In this document: positions 40,220 through 50,800 of the stretch, in pieces | Layout of the letters: each line of letters opens with the position of its first letter | Position numbering within the stretch: position 1 is the stretch's first letter | Assembly (NCBI GenBank): GCA_039105265.1 | Contig: JAPFFF010000002.1 | Coordinates: 4,278,001-4,342,000, forward strand | Length of the DNA: 64,000 nucleotides | Source of the DNA: Tritrichomonas musculus | Taxonomy: Eukaryota > Parabasalia > Tritrichomonadida > Tritrichomonadidae | Direction of reading: 5' to 3' | Program-made: the position numbers and the translations under genes | Notes under the pieces: model-generated | What the model was told of the DNA's origin: nothing | The model's input: the letters and a program-made list of their open reading frames with translations, nothing else | The model's database searches: none

Positions 40220-41236
40220 ATGAACGATTTATCGACAGAGATGAATACGGATGATCAATTTCTTATGAAATTAGCTCGAAATCTAATTGATTCATGCTCG
40301 CCGAACGGATTAAATTATTCATTGATTAAAAATCATCTAGAAAATGCTCTTAAAAAGCCCGTTAATACTATAATATCTATACTAAACAATGATTCTAATA
40401 ATTATGTTTATCAAAAGCAAATCGATTCTATTAAAATTCTTCCTTTTCGCCAATTAGCAGAGGAAATTGTCAAATTTAAAAAGAGGTCAACTCCTCTTGT
40501 TACAAGAACTTTAGGAAACACTGCACCAATTGAATCTGAAAATCTTCAAAAGATCAATTCAAAATTATATTCACTTCAAGAAACAATTTTAAACGCTGCT
40601 AGAACTTCAAAATCGTCACAAGTGAAGTCATTATACAATTCAATCAAACAGAACGGCTCAGAGATCGAAATAAATATATACAAAGATCTTCTTACATTAA
40701 TTATCAAAGAAGGTGAAAACAATGCCAAATCCAGAATGGCCAATTTATGGTCTAATATCCAGCAAGAAGTCAATGAAAGCCATGAAATAGACGAATCAAT
40801 ATCAATTAATGAATATGAGAATTCTATCATACAGACCGTTCAATCGTTAAAAGAGCAAATTGACCATACAACTACCAAATCACTGAAAACAGATTCAATG
40901 CAAAACCAGCTGATAAGCACGCTTCAGTCGCAAATTGAAGATTTGAAAGCGGCCGTTAATTTCAGAAAAGAAACTGAAAATTTTGAGAGAGAAATAAACC
41001 AGCATTTTGAGAACATTGAAAATTCGTTGAACAGCAGCAAGTACGACGAATTGTACGAGAATTATAAACAGACTTTCAGAAAAATTGAGGAGCTCTCTAA
41101 CAGCAAGAACCAACTCGTCCTGAAAAACGGAAACCTCGAGACACAAAATTTTCACTTTCAGCAAGAAGTGAGCGATCTAACTGACGAGATAAACAGATTG
41201 AAGAAAACGATACAAGAAATGCAAAACAAAAAATAA
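40220..41236 (+). CDS. Coiled-coil protein between tRNA inverted repeats
   Basis: 338 residues from the ATG at 40220; the frame also opens 28 codons earlier (40136), giving a hydrophobic leader, but I prefer 40220 because TCAT-type initiators crowd the 30 bases before it and the rest of the chain looks soluble. Residues 10-150 are helical and globular-like (LARNLIDSCSPNG); from about 200 to the end are long heptad coiled coils (LQSQIEDLKAAVNFRKE, LSNSKNQLVLKNGNLETQ). No known family. It is the only gene inside the inverted repeat. GC content rises toward its 3' end. Confidence 0.7.
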   Translation: MNDLSTEMNTDDQFLMKLARNLIDSCSPNGLNYSLIKNHLENALKKPVNTIISILNNDSNNYVYQKQIDSIKILPFRQLAEEIVKFKKRSTPLVTRTLGNTAPIESENLQKINSKLYSLQETILNAARTSKSSQVKSLYNSIKQNGSEIEINIYKDLLTLIIKEGENNAKSRMANLWSNIQQEVNESHEIDESISINEYENSIIQTVQSLKEQIDHTTTKSLKTDSMQNQLISTLQSQIEDLKAAVNFRKETENFEREINQHFENIENSLNSSKYDELYENYKQTFRKIEELSNSKNQLVLKNGNLETQNFHFQQEVSDLTDEINRLKKTIQEMQNKK

Positions 41237-41517
41237 TATTTTAGAGTTATTCTTTTATTACTGTTTATAGTAAATAATCGTTATAAAAACAATTTTTTTT
41301 TTTTTTTTTTAGAATGTTTTTGTTTAGAAGCGGCTTTATTATTTGGTGCAAGTGAACTTGGAACTGCTGGTTAAATTCAAAATGCTATTTGCATATGATG
41401 TAACACATAAGTTTGATTTTTCTCAAAATGATTTTTGTATTGATTTTTAAATTTGTATAAATTAATGCAAATATCATTTAAATCAATTAATGCAATAAAA
41501 TACAAATATAAATAGAA

Positions 41518-41590
41518 ACGCGGCTGGTGTAATGGTTTAGCGCATGGGGCCTCCAATCTCGATATCTGGTTTCGATTCCCAAGTTGTGTA
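41518..41590 (+). tRNA. tRNA-like gene, possible tRNA-Gly (TCC), doubtful
   Basis: 73 nt. Acceptor ACGCGGC/GTTGTGT pairs fully, though with three G:T pairs; D arm as in tRNA-Gln/Gly types; anticodon stem TGGGG/TCTCG with loop CCTCCAA (TCC, C at 33); T stem poorly paired. T-run follows. It differs from the copy at 39671-39743 at several bases, some of which keep pairing in the acceptor. Confidence 0.45.
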
Positions 41591-41732
41591 TTTTTTCATT
41601 TTTGTATTTTCATTTTTATTCGTATTCTTCAGTCTTCATTCTTTATTGTTATCTATATTTGATATGTTTTATTCATTAAGAAAAAAAAAAAATATGAAAA
41701 TCAAGAAAAAGAAAATAAAAAATACGAAAAAA

Positions 41733-41805
41733 GTGCGATGGACGGATTCGAACCATCAACTCTGAGAGCATGAATCTCATGAACTACCTTTTGTTCCACA
41801 TCGCA
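41733..41805 (-). tRNA. tRNA-Met (CAT), second identical copy
   Basis: Exact reverse complement of 39461-39533 across all 73 nt; same cloverleaf and anticodon CAT. Confidence 0.95.
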
Positions 41806-42085
41806 TTCTTATTTTTTTATATATTATTTGATATATATAAATATTTTTTGACAGTTTAATGGGCATCTATATTTAATTGCAAATAGATTTTGATAATATA
41901 ATATCAAAACATAAAAACACATAAATAATAAGAATATATTTGGAATATGAAACATACAAAGTATATCCATTTTTAAAAACAGCAAATTTAAAAAACTATA
42001 TATTATCAAATATTTTAATAAAGTTAAAACTTTACTTATATAAACAAATACCAATTAGATGAATTTTTTATCACAAATAAAAAGT

Positions 42086-44329
42086 TTATTTATGAGCTTT
42101 TGCCATTTTGAGGTATTTTTTTGCTTCTTTCTTGTTTACATGAACACCTTCTCCTCTTTTGAGCATCATAGCGTAATTATGCATAGCTTCACGGTGGCCG
42201 TTATCTGCAGCCATTTTATAATACTTTGCAGCTTCTTCCTTATTTTGAGGTACATCAACTCCATTGAACAATTTGAGAGCATAATCAAACATAGCTTCAA
42301 CGTGACCATTATCAGCTGCCATTTTATAATGTCTAACAGCTCTTTTCTTATTAATTTGCACATCATAACCATAATCGAATATCATCGCATACATATACAT
42401 AGCATTAACGTGACCTCTTCTAGCAGCCTTTTTAAGAAACTTAACAGATTCATCTTTATTAACTTCAACACCGTCACCTTTTCTAAGCATCATTGCAATA
42501 TTGTACATAGCCTCTGCATGGCCTTTGCTAGCGGCCATTCTAAAGTATTTAGATGCTTCATTTGTATCGATTACAACACCTTCGCCATTCTTCATAATTC
42601 TTGCATATGTGAACATTGATTCGCTATCACCTGAATCTGCCGCCATTTTATAATAACGCGCTCCTATCTTCTTATCAACTGGAATTCCATCACCTGTTGT
42701 CAACATTGATGCGTATTTTACCATAAAATCAACGTCACCTTGAAGTGCACCAATTTTTATATAACGAGCTGCTTCTTTTTTGTCTGCATTTTTTCCTTCA
42801 TACAGCATCATTGCATACTTTTTAATGGCATCGAATTGTCCGTGATCTGCTGCATGTCTGTAATAAAAGTTGGACTTTTCTTTGTTGACTGGAACTCCAT
42901 CTCCCTCCTCAAGAATTGTTGCATATCTGAACATTGAGTCGATATGACCATTGTCTGCAGCAATCTTGAAGTACTTGGCTGCTTCTTCTTTATTTTGAAC
43001 AAATCCTGGATCTTGATATAATTTTACTGCGCATTCGTAGGCAAGATCAACTTGTCCTTTTGAAAGGGCCATTTTTAAGTATTTCTTGGCTTCTTCTTTG
43101 TCAACTTCAATTCCATCTCCTTTGTTAACCATGATGAAGTATTGGTACATTGAGTCTACATGTCCATTGTCGGCTGCTAATTTGAAATATTTAACGGCTT
43201 CTTTCTTATTAACGGGGATTCCATCTCCATTGGTTAAAATAAGCCCATATTTGAACATTGAATCAATATGACCGTTATCTGCAGCCATTTTATAATAACG
43301 TGCTGCTTCTTGATTATTGATTTTGACACCATCTCCAGTTTTCAACTTAATAGCATAGTAATACATAGAATTTACATGATTGCTATCTGCTGCCATCTTG
43401 CAATAACGTGCTGATTCTTTTTTGTCCATTTCTACAATATTTCCATTGGCTAAAATTTGAGCATATTTCTCCATAGACTCTTTATGACCATTGTCTGCGG
43501 CTTTTTTGTAATATTTAACTGATTCTTCTTTATTCATGAGAACACCTTCCCCATCATATAACATTCCTGCATAATGAAACATGGCATCAACGTGGCCTTT
43601 GTCGGCTGCTATCTTACAATACTTTGCTGATTCTTTCTTGTCACATATAACTCCAATTCCTTTGTAAAAAATCATTGAATAACGGAATATTGCATCATTG
43701 TAACCTTCATCAACAGCCATCTTGCAGTATTTCAAAGCTTCTTGATTGTCAATTTCAATTCCATCGCCACTTTGAAGAATTATTGAGTACTTTAGCATTG
43801 CATCTAAATGGCCTTCGTTTGCTGCCATTAAAAAGTATTTTGCGGCTTCTTTCATGTTTACTGGTATTCCATCACCTTGATAATTCATTAAAGCGTATTG
43901 ATACATTGATTCGTCGTGACCTTTGTGAGAAGCAATTTTGAAATACTTGGATGCTTCTTCTTTGTTAACTGAAACACCATCACCTGAAAGTAACATCATT
44001 GCATAACTGTAAATTGAGCTTGGATGGCCTTTTTCTGCTGCCATTTTGTAGTATTGGAATGCTTTCTTTTTATCCATTTGAATTCCATCTCCATTCTGTA
44101 ACATTGAAGCATAATTGAACATACCTTTATAGTGTCCTTTATCAGCAGACATTTTGAAGTATTTTGCAGCCTCTTTCTTATCAAGAGGCATATTTTCTCC
44201 ATTATATAACTTTTTAGCAAATTCAAAAATCGCATCTATTTGCCCTTCATTTGCTTGTTTCTTAATATCAAAGATCTCTAATGAGTCATTCATATTATCT
44301 TTGGCTTTTTGGATATCATCTTTATACAT
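42086..44329 (-). CDS. Sel1-like repeat protein, about 20 repeats
   Basis: 747 residues made almost wholly of 36-residue Sel1 (TPR-like) repeats: consensus DKKEAAKYFKMAADKGH.DAM..YA.ML..GDGV.V followed by the next NKEEA. About 20 units from residue 15 to the end, giving a large superhelical scaffold with no catalytic domain, signal or membrane segment. Sel1 proteins bridge complexes, for instance in ER quality control or signalling; here the partner is unknown. High repeat similarity suggests recent internal expansion. Start supported by TCATTA at 44331-44336. Confidence 0.92.
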   Translation of the reverse strand: MYKDDIQKAKDNMNDSLEIFDIKKQANEGQIDAIFEFAKKLYNGENMPLDKKEAAKYFKMSADKGHYKGMFNYASMLQNGDGIQMDKKKAFQYYKMAAEKGHPSSIYSYAMMLLSGDGVSVNKEEASKYFKIASHKGHDESMYQYALMNYQGDGIPVNMKEAAKYFLMAANEGHLDAMLKYSIILQSGDGIEIDNQEALKYCKMAVDEGYNDAIFRYSMIFYKGIGVICDKKESAKYCKIAADKGHVDAMFHYAGMLYDGEGVLMNKEESVKYYKKAADNGHKESMEKYAQILANGNIVEMDKKESARYCKMAADSNHVNSMYYYAIKLKTGDGVKINNQEAARYYKMAADNGHIDSMFKYGLILTNGDGIPVNKKEAVKYFKLAADNGHVDSMYQYFIMVNKGDGIEVDKEEAKKYLKMALSKGQVDLAYECAVKLYQDPGFVQNKEEAAKYFKIAADNGHIDSMFRYATILEEGDGVPVNKEKSNFYYRHAADHGQFDAIKKYAMMLYEGKNADKKEAARYIKIGALQGDVDFMVKYASMLTTGDGIPVDKKIGARYYKMAADSGDSESMFTYARIMKNGEGVVIDTNEASKYFRMAASKGHAEAMYNIAMMLRKGDGVEVNKDESVKFLKKAARRGHVNAMYMYAMIFDYGYDVQINKKRAVRHYKMAADNGHVEAMFDYALKLFNGVDVPQNKEEAAKYYKMAADNGHREAMHNYAMMLKRGEGVHVNKKEAKKYLKMAKAHK

Positions 44330-44330
44330 A

Positions 44331-44336
44331 TAATGA
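44331..44336 (-). promoter_or_regulatory. Initiator-like TCATTA
   Basis: Minus-strand match to the TCAYW initiator with the A five bases before the ATG at 44329. Confidence 0.5.
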
Positions 44337-45385
44337 GGAAATTAGTGAAGTCAATTCAAATTTTTCTTTAAAAACGTATTTAAATTTTAAGTTATTAAAA
44401 AGTTCAAAAATTTTACTTTTTTGTATAATTGATTGGTTGGTACATTCAATTTGAATTTTATAAAATTAATTGAAAAAGTTAATAAAATTAAATTGTAAAA
44501 TAATTTTTTTTATAATATATTTGCCTAAAATAAATAAAAATTCTTTCTTTAAGATTATTATTATATATAGATATATTATTAACATTATTTCATAAAATAG
44601 TATTATTTTATTATTTAATTTATATGATATATACATATATCAAAAAATAACTGTGATAAATTTTAATAATCATTCAGAAATTTTGAATTAAAAATATCTC
44701 TTCATTATGACAAAAACAAAATATATTTATCTTTTTATTATCAATAGTTAAAAAGATTATTTATATATAATATATACATTATTGAGATTATTTATTTTAT
44801 TATTGATATTATAAATAAAGAAAATTGTAGATTATAATTAATTATTCGAATTTATTTTTTTCTTCGTTTATTTCGCCACCAAATAAGTTATCAAAAAGTT
44901 TTATATATTTTTTATAATATTTTTTTTCTTAAAATCGTAGCAAATTAGGCCAACTATCGCATTTAGACTCTCAAGACCGATATCACCAAATGTACATCCG
45001 ATGTATTATACCATGAATTGCAAGATTTTTCCAATTTGGTCATGCTTTTATAAAATCGCATATCTTTGAAATTACATTGTTACTTGATATTCTTACCTAC
45101 CTTATTTAGTAATCCGACAGAAAATAGGAAAGCTTTTCCTTACAACTAGTTCCAGCTAATACTGTTATAGATACAATACTATATTTAAGTTATTCTCCTC
45201 AAGATCTTTTTTTTATATATAACTTAAAAGTCAACACACATATACTAAATGGAAACTTAGGAAAGAAAATTAATTACAGTGTTAATAATTAAGATATATT
45301 TTTTTGGATGGAAAAAATCTCTAAATAAATCCCCACACTTTTTTTTGACCTTTCGACCGTTTATTTTACACAAAAATTTTATGAC
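44337..45385. other. Intergenic, AT-rich
   Basis: About 1 kb. A slightly less AT-rich stretch at 44935-45200 could be decayed coding sequence, but I cannot identify it on either strand. Confidence 0.4.
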
Positions 45386-45686
45386 ATTGCAATGTTTTTG
45401 TGTTGTTATAAATTCTCAATAATAATATATTTCTATATTTTATTATTAATCATAATGATCTAATATTATAAAATATTTTATGACATCATTCTATTGCATA
45501 AGCATCAGGTTAAATGCAAGATTAAAAAGCAATGACTTTTTGAAATAAAATCTTAATTTTGAATTTTTTTTTCTATATCTTAAAATATAATTATCTTAAA
45601 AATTTAAAAGAAATCATTATGATTAATAATAAAATATAGAAATATATTATTATTGAGAATTTATAACAACACAAAAACATTGCAAT
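45386..45686. mobile_element. MITE with long inverted repeats and 8-bp ATTGCAAT ends
   Basis: Perfect 74-bp inverted repeats at 45386-45459 and 45613-45686, total 301 bp, no coding. The outermost eight bases are ATTGCAAT on both sides. As this is palindromic it is either part of the inverted repeat or an 8-bp target duplication as made by hAT-type transposases; in the second case the terminal repeat begins GTTTTTGTGTTGTTATAA. Perfect arms suggest recent insertion. It ends 22 bases before the ATG of the Rab-like pseudogene. Confidence 0.85.
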
Positions 45687-45708
45687 TTCATTAGACTATC
45701 ATTTCAAA

Positions 45709-46313
45709 ATGAAAATTGATCAAAATACATTAGATCATCAAGGAAAAATCAAGAGAATAGTAAAAATTTTGGTTGTTGGCGATGATGGAAAAATGTCATT
45801 GATTAGACGGTATGTTCAAAGTTACTTTTCTGATTTTTATAAATTAACAATCGGCGTAGATTTTGCAACTAAAGATATTGATTATGAAGAATATACAACT
45901 GTTAGTCTTCAATTATGGGATATTGCAGACCAAGAATTTGGAGGAGAAATGACTCATGTTTATTTTAAAGAAGCTTGCGCAGCATTTGTGGTTTTTGATT
46001 TATTAAGACCTCAAACATTCGATAATGCTTCAAAATGGAAAAAGATATCGATGATAAAGTTCTTACTTCTGAGAATAAACCAATTCCATGCGTATTACTT
46101 GGAAATAAAATTAACCTTTGCAATAACGGAGAATGGCTTAAAACAAAAGGGCAAATGGACCAATATATTATTGACAACAGTTTTATTCGATTTTTCGAAA
46201 CATCAGCCCGAAACGGAACAAATATTGAAAACGCATCAAATTTTCTTGTAAAATATATCATGGACAATCACATTGAACCATATATTGATAATGTTCTCGA
46301 ACCTATTGCATAA
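45709..46313 (+). pseudogene. Rab32-like small GTPase pseudogene
   Basis: The first frame (from 45709) encodes KILVVGDDGKMSLIRRYV, TIGVDFATKDIDYEEYTTVS, LQLWDIADQE and VYFKEACAAFVVFDLLRPQT; a second frame (from about 46035) continues with IPCVLLGNKINLC and FFETSARNGTNIENA. Together these are the Rab32/38-type order (switch I TIGVDF, FVVFD, NKxD, ETSA). The P-loop is short and lacks the Gly-Lys-Ser/Thr core, switch II has Asp for Gly, the base-specificity NKxD is NKIN, a frameshift lies near 46035-46045, and no prenyl Cys remains. So it is a decayed copy. A TCATTT initiator-like element precedes the ATG (45699-45704). Confidence 0.8.
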
Positions 46314-47826
46314 AATATCATGTTGCCATTGAATACTAAGTCGCATTAAAAAATAATTACCATGAAACGCAGTATTTTTTAAACATATAAATTTTATTAG
46401 TATATCAATAATGCTTTCTTTTGTTTTCAATAAAAAAAAAAAATAATGTTTGCACATGCACTGTTATCCATATAATTATTTATATAAATAGTTAATAATC
46501 TTTCGATAGTTTTGTAAACTACAACCATTCATCCATACTAAGTACGGATCATCAAATAATGTAATAAAATTGGGAGTCTATTTTTCTGGATAAACTTTTT
46601 GAACATGCCATTTCACTAATATCTTAGAGAAATTGCCACATTTGTTTTTTTTAATATCATATGGAAATAATTATTAATATTATATAAATCTTTTTGTAAA
46701 CAATAAAAAATTATCATTTTATCTACCACCACAAAAGTGAAGGAAGAAATGAAACAGATTTTAATTATTGACATCCTTAAAAACTGGCTTTTCGCTTACT
46801 TTTTCCAATGATAAAAATTGTTATTGATCTCAAAAATAACTGAAATTAAAAGATAAAGATTTTAATATATTGATTGACGGTGCTATTTAAACGCTTATCA
46901 TTATGTGTCTTTGCTTTTGATGAAGCATTTGATGCATTTGTAATTAGTAGCACATTAAACTTAGCCAATCTTTATATAATAAAACAGCATCGCTTATCAA
47001 AAGATTAATTTCAACTTTTTTGAAAGACAAAGTTCTAATATTTTAGCGATAAATAACTCCATATGATATGAATAAAACCTATAAATTTAGAAATCAAACT
47101 TGTCACTTTAAAACGAAGTTTCATACAGATCCTGAATATCAGTTGTTATATACAAAATTTTTCTTAGATTCTGTCATTCAAAGACAGTTTCTGCTACTCT
47201 TGGCTGCATAGTTCTAGTATACAAAAGAATGAATTTCATTATTGTTATATCAATTTTATTCTTGTGTTAAGTCTATTCAAAAAGTTTGAAAGAAGGCATC
47301 CTTTGGTTTTGATTTATTATATTTGGCGTAATTCATTGTTAAAATCAATACTTTCATTCATTACATATGAAATATTTAATGCTTAAGATTGATTGTAAGA
47401 ATTAATTATATATTAATATTTTGATAAAACTAGATGTATTGATAAATATATAAGAAAAAAATGCACATTTATAGGGGATAAATACTTTTTCTTAATTTTA
47501 AATATGACAGATACAATTTACCATATACATTTCGAGTTTTTATTATAAGATTGATTAGTAAAAACATTTCCAGATTCGTTTTCATTTTGCATTTTTAATT
47601 ATTATGATGTATAAAAAATACCATTTTATTGACAACAAAATAATCAAAGCATTCAAAAAGTATACGTTTTTTTCTCACCATAATTTTTTGAAAAAAGCCG
47701 ATATGAATAAACATATCAAAAAGTATACGTTTTATTTTTTCAATATATTTCCCAAAAAAAATCATTCAATTTTTTTAAAAATGCTCAAAAATCTTTTTTA
47801 TATAACATTTTATTAAATTTTTATTT
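46314..47826. other. Intergenic, AT-rich
   Basis: About 1.5 kb with no recognisable gene. A direct repeat of AAAAAGTATACGTTTT lies at about 47657 and 47717. An open stretch at 47604-47816 has extreme Lys/Phe/Ile composition and is likely not coding. Confidence 0.5.
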
Positions 47827-50800
47827 TTGATGATGATAGCACCTCTATTTGTTTTCGTTTCATTAGCTTTAGCAAATAATTATTGTGTTGAAAAAACAAA
47901 CGGCAACTGCCAAAAAATATGTCAAGATGCTCCACTAAATTTTGATGGAACATTTAATCATATTCCTTCCAATGAAGAATTAAATTCAGATTCATATACA
48001 ACTCACAATATATATGTTGCTGATGATGTTGATTTTTTGAATTCTAATCAAAATTTTATTCTTTGTGATCCATCTATTAAATTAATTTATCCAACAGAAG
48101 TAACTGAACTCACAATTAGTAATGAAGAAATCAGAGTTGAGTATCGTTATTTGAAACCTAATAATGTGCCAATATTATTTCATTTTAATTCTACATTAAT
48201 AATTCAAATTGGAGCCGATAAAACCAGTTCTACTCCTTCAATAATGATAGAAGCAACAAAGCCAAATCTTTTTATTAAACCAAGATTTTTAACAGAAAAT
48301 ATTAAAGAAAATGTGATTTCAATAACAGAAAAATCAGAGAAAATTAATGTTTATGAATTAACAGAAGATATTCAAACAGCTTTCTCCAATACAGACAAGC
48401 TTATAGATAAATTAAAAACTTATTATTGTCTTTCAGACCACGATGAAAAATGTAAGGATTATTCTCATTTAAATCCTACATACATCAAATCAATTACTGA
48501 GGTTGTAAAGCATCCGTGCTATCTCATTGTTGAAACTTCGCTACGTCAACTATACATATCAGAATTTCAACTAAGATATACACATATTATTTGTTTAGAA
48601 GGTTCTGATGTTACTTATCGTCCTCAATTTTCAGCTTGCCATCCAAGAGATTTTTATGCTATAATGCATTCTAAATATATTGAAATTGCTGGAATGTATT
48701 TCGAAGGAAAAGGAAGTTTAACAGTTATTAGTGCCTTTTATATGGGCTTACATTCAACAACCCAAGTTAATAATTTTGATTTTACTTTAAAAAGCCCAGA
48801 ACCATTTCATGATTCTGACTCTGCAATAGATCCTTTAAGCTATGATAGAAGCGCACTTACTATTAATCCAAAAATTAAGATTGATGAGATGTCTATATTT
48901 TGTGGTTCGTCACTTTTCACTGGATTATTTGAACCAGATAAATATTTTTCCAAATATATTACATCTTTAAATACTCCTGAAGAATATGTAAAATATTATT
49001 ATAATGATATAATATATTATTTAAGAGACGGTGAACATGAAATTACAGATTCTTGGACTAAACCATGCCATATTGGTTCTTATGGAACTGACCATTTTCT
49101 ACGAGTAGTATTTAACAATGTTAATTCATTTAGTGGAAATAAAGCTGATTTCATTTATGTTAATACTAATAATAACATCACTATAAGACCATGGAAGCAT
49201 CTCAGTCTAGTTGAATATCCATCAACATCACATGCTAGATTTATAATTGAAGTTAATGGTGATGTAATTGTACACAAAAAGAAACTGAGTTCATCAAATC
49301 ACATTTCAGATGATAAATGCCAAATTAAAGGCAGCGGAACACTAAGATTTCTCGATTTAAATCATTATAATAACATTACTGCTCATTGTGAAATCGATGA
49401 TACAATAACAGCAGTATTTGATAATTCAGTAAATAAAGATGTTTATTTATGTATTGGTCAGTCAAGCTTAGAAAAATGCAAGTCTGAAATTGATAATGTT
49501 GATTCAATAAAAAATGTTGATTGGATTTGGCAAAAAAATGTAAATGCAATTCATAATATTGATTACTATACAAAAGTATTTGTAACAGACGAACAATATT
49601 TAAGCTCTTATAATCAACAAGAAATTATACTTACTGCTAAATCATATTTGACTATTGAAACAAATAAATTAACAGTGAATAAAGACAGTGTAAATGGAAT
49701 TGTTGCACAGAAGAAATCAGCCAAACTCAGAGTGAATCTAATTGCGGAAAGAACATTTTATTATAATTATTTTTATAGAAAATATCCATTAAAAATCCAA
49801 TATAACGAAGATCCTACTGAAATTGATCTCAATATTTATCTCAATTATGAAAACATCTTATTATCAATGAATTATCCAGATACATTCCAAGCTAACACAA
49901 TTAAGCTGAGTGGCAGAAGTGTACTTAATATTAGAGACTCATTAAAAGAAGTAGTAAAAATATTCCAACCATCAGAATCAACTATAATACAAGTCAGTCC
50001 TGATCAAGATTATGCTGATATATGCTATTCGGACAATTTCAAACAATGCTCTCAATTTGAAGATTATGTTTGGGCACCAAATATAAGTGAATTCATTAAA
50101 TATGACTCAGTGTCAACAAAATCAAAAGTTACGTTATTCAAAGATATTTCTTTATCAATGAACTCTAATTTTTATGTTAATAGCTATTTTTATTGCATGG
50201 ATGGAATTACAATCACTTGTGATCTACCTAATAATGCAATTATTTATATGGCATATGAGGGACTTGGAATAATTACTGATAAGTCATACTTTTTTGAATG
50301 CGATTATAGTTCCAAAGTGAAATTTATTTTTGATATAAAAGAAAAAATCACTTTTGAGAATCAATATAATAGAGGATCAATATCAATTGAATTCAAGAGT
50401 TCTTTAAAGTCATTTGAAATAATACCTGGCCATTATGTTAAGTCATACTCTTCAAATACACCTCTGATTAGTGTACCAAAAGATTTAGCAATTTATTCAC
50501 CATTGAGTGATAACATTAAAAAAATATTTAATTCAGATAACATTCACAAATCAACTTCATGGACCTATTTATATTTAAGTGAAGATGCAAAATCTCTTTG
50601 CACAGGTAATGATTGTTCACCATTTTCTGATTTCCAAGATGATGAAAATTTGCCTGAAAACATCGTTTTGGTTGTTGGAAGTAATGATGTTTTAAAAATA
50701 CCGAAAAATTGGGTAAAACAACATAATGTTTATCTATTAACAAGTGGAAGTGTTTATCAGGATATAACAATTAATGATGTGGTTGTTATAACTTATCTTT

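Larger units (their letters stand above)
41497..41860. repeat. Right arm of the long inverted repeat
   Basis: Inverted copy of 39406-39764; see that entry. The arms are about 1.7 kb apart. Confidence 0.85.

Noticed and set aside
42059-42619. 186-codon plus-strand frame, hydrophobic
   Set aside because: Antisense of Sel1 repeats.
47604-47816. 70-codon frame before the giant surface gene
   Set aside because: Composition is only Lys/Phe/Ile/His/Asn from AT-rich DNA with a short internal duplication; no support for coding.
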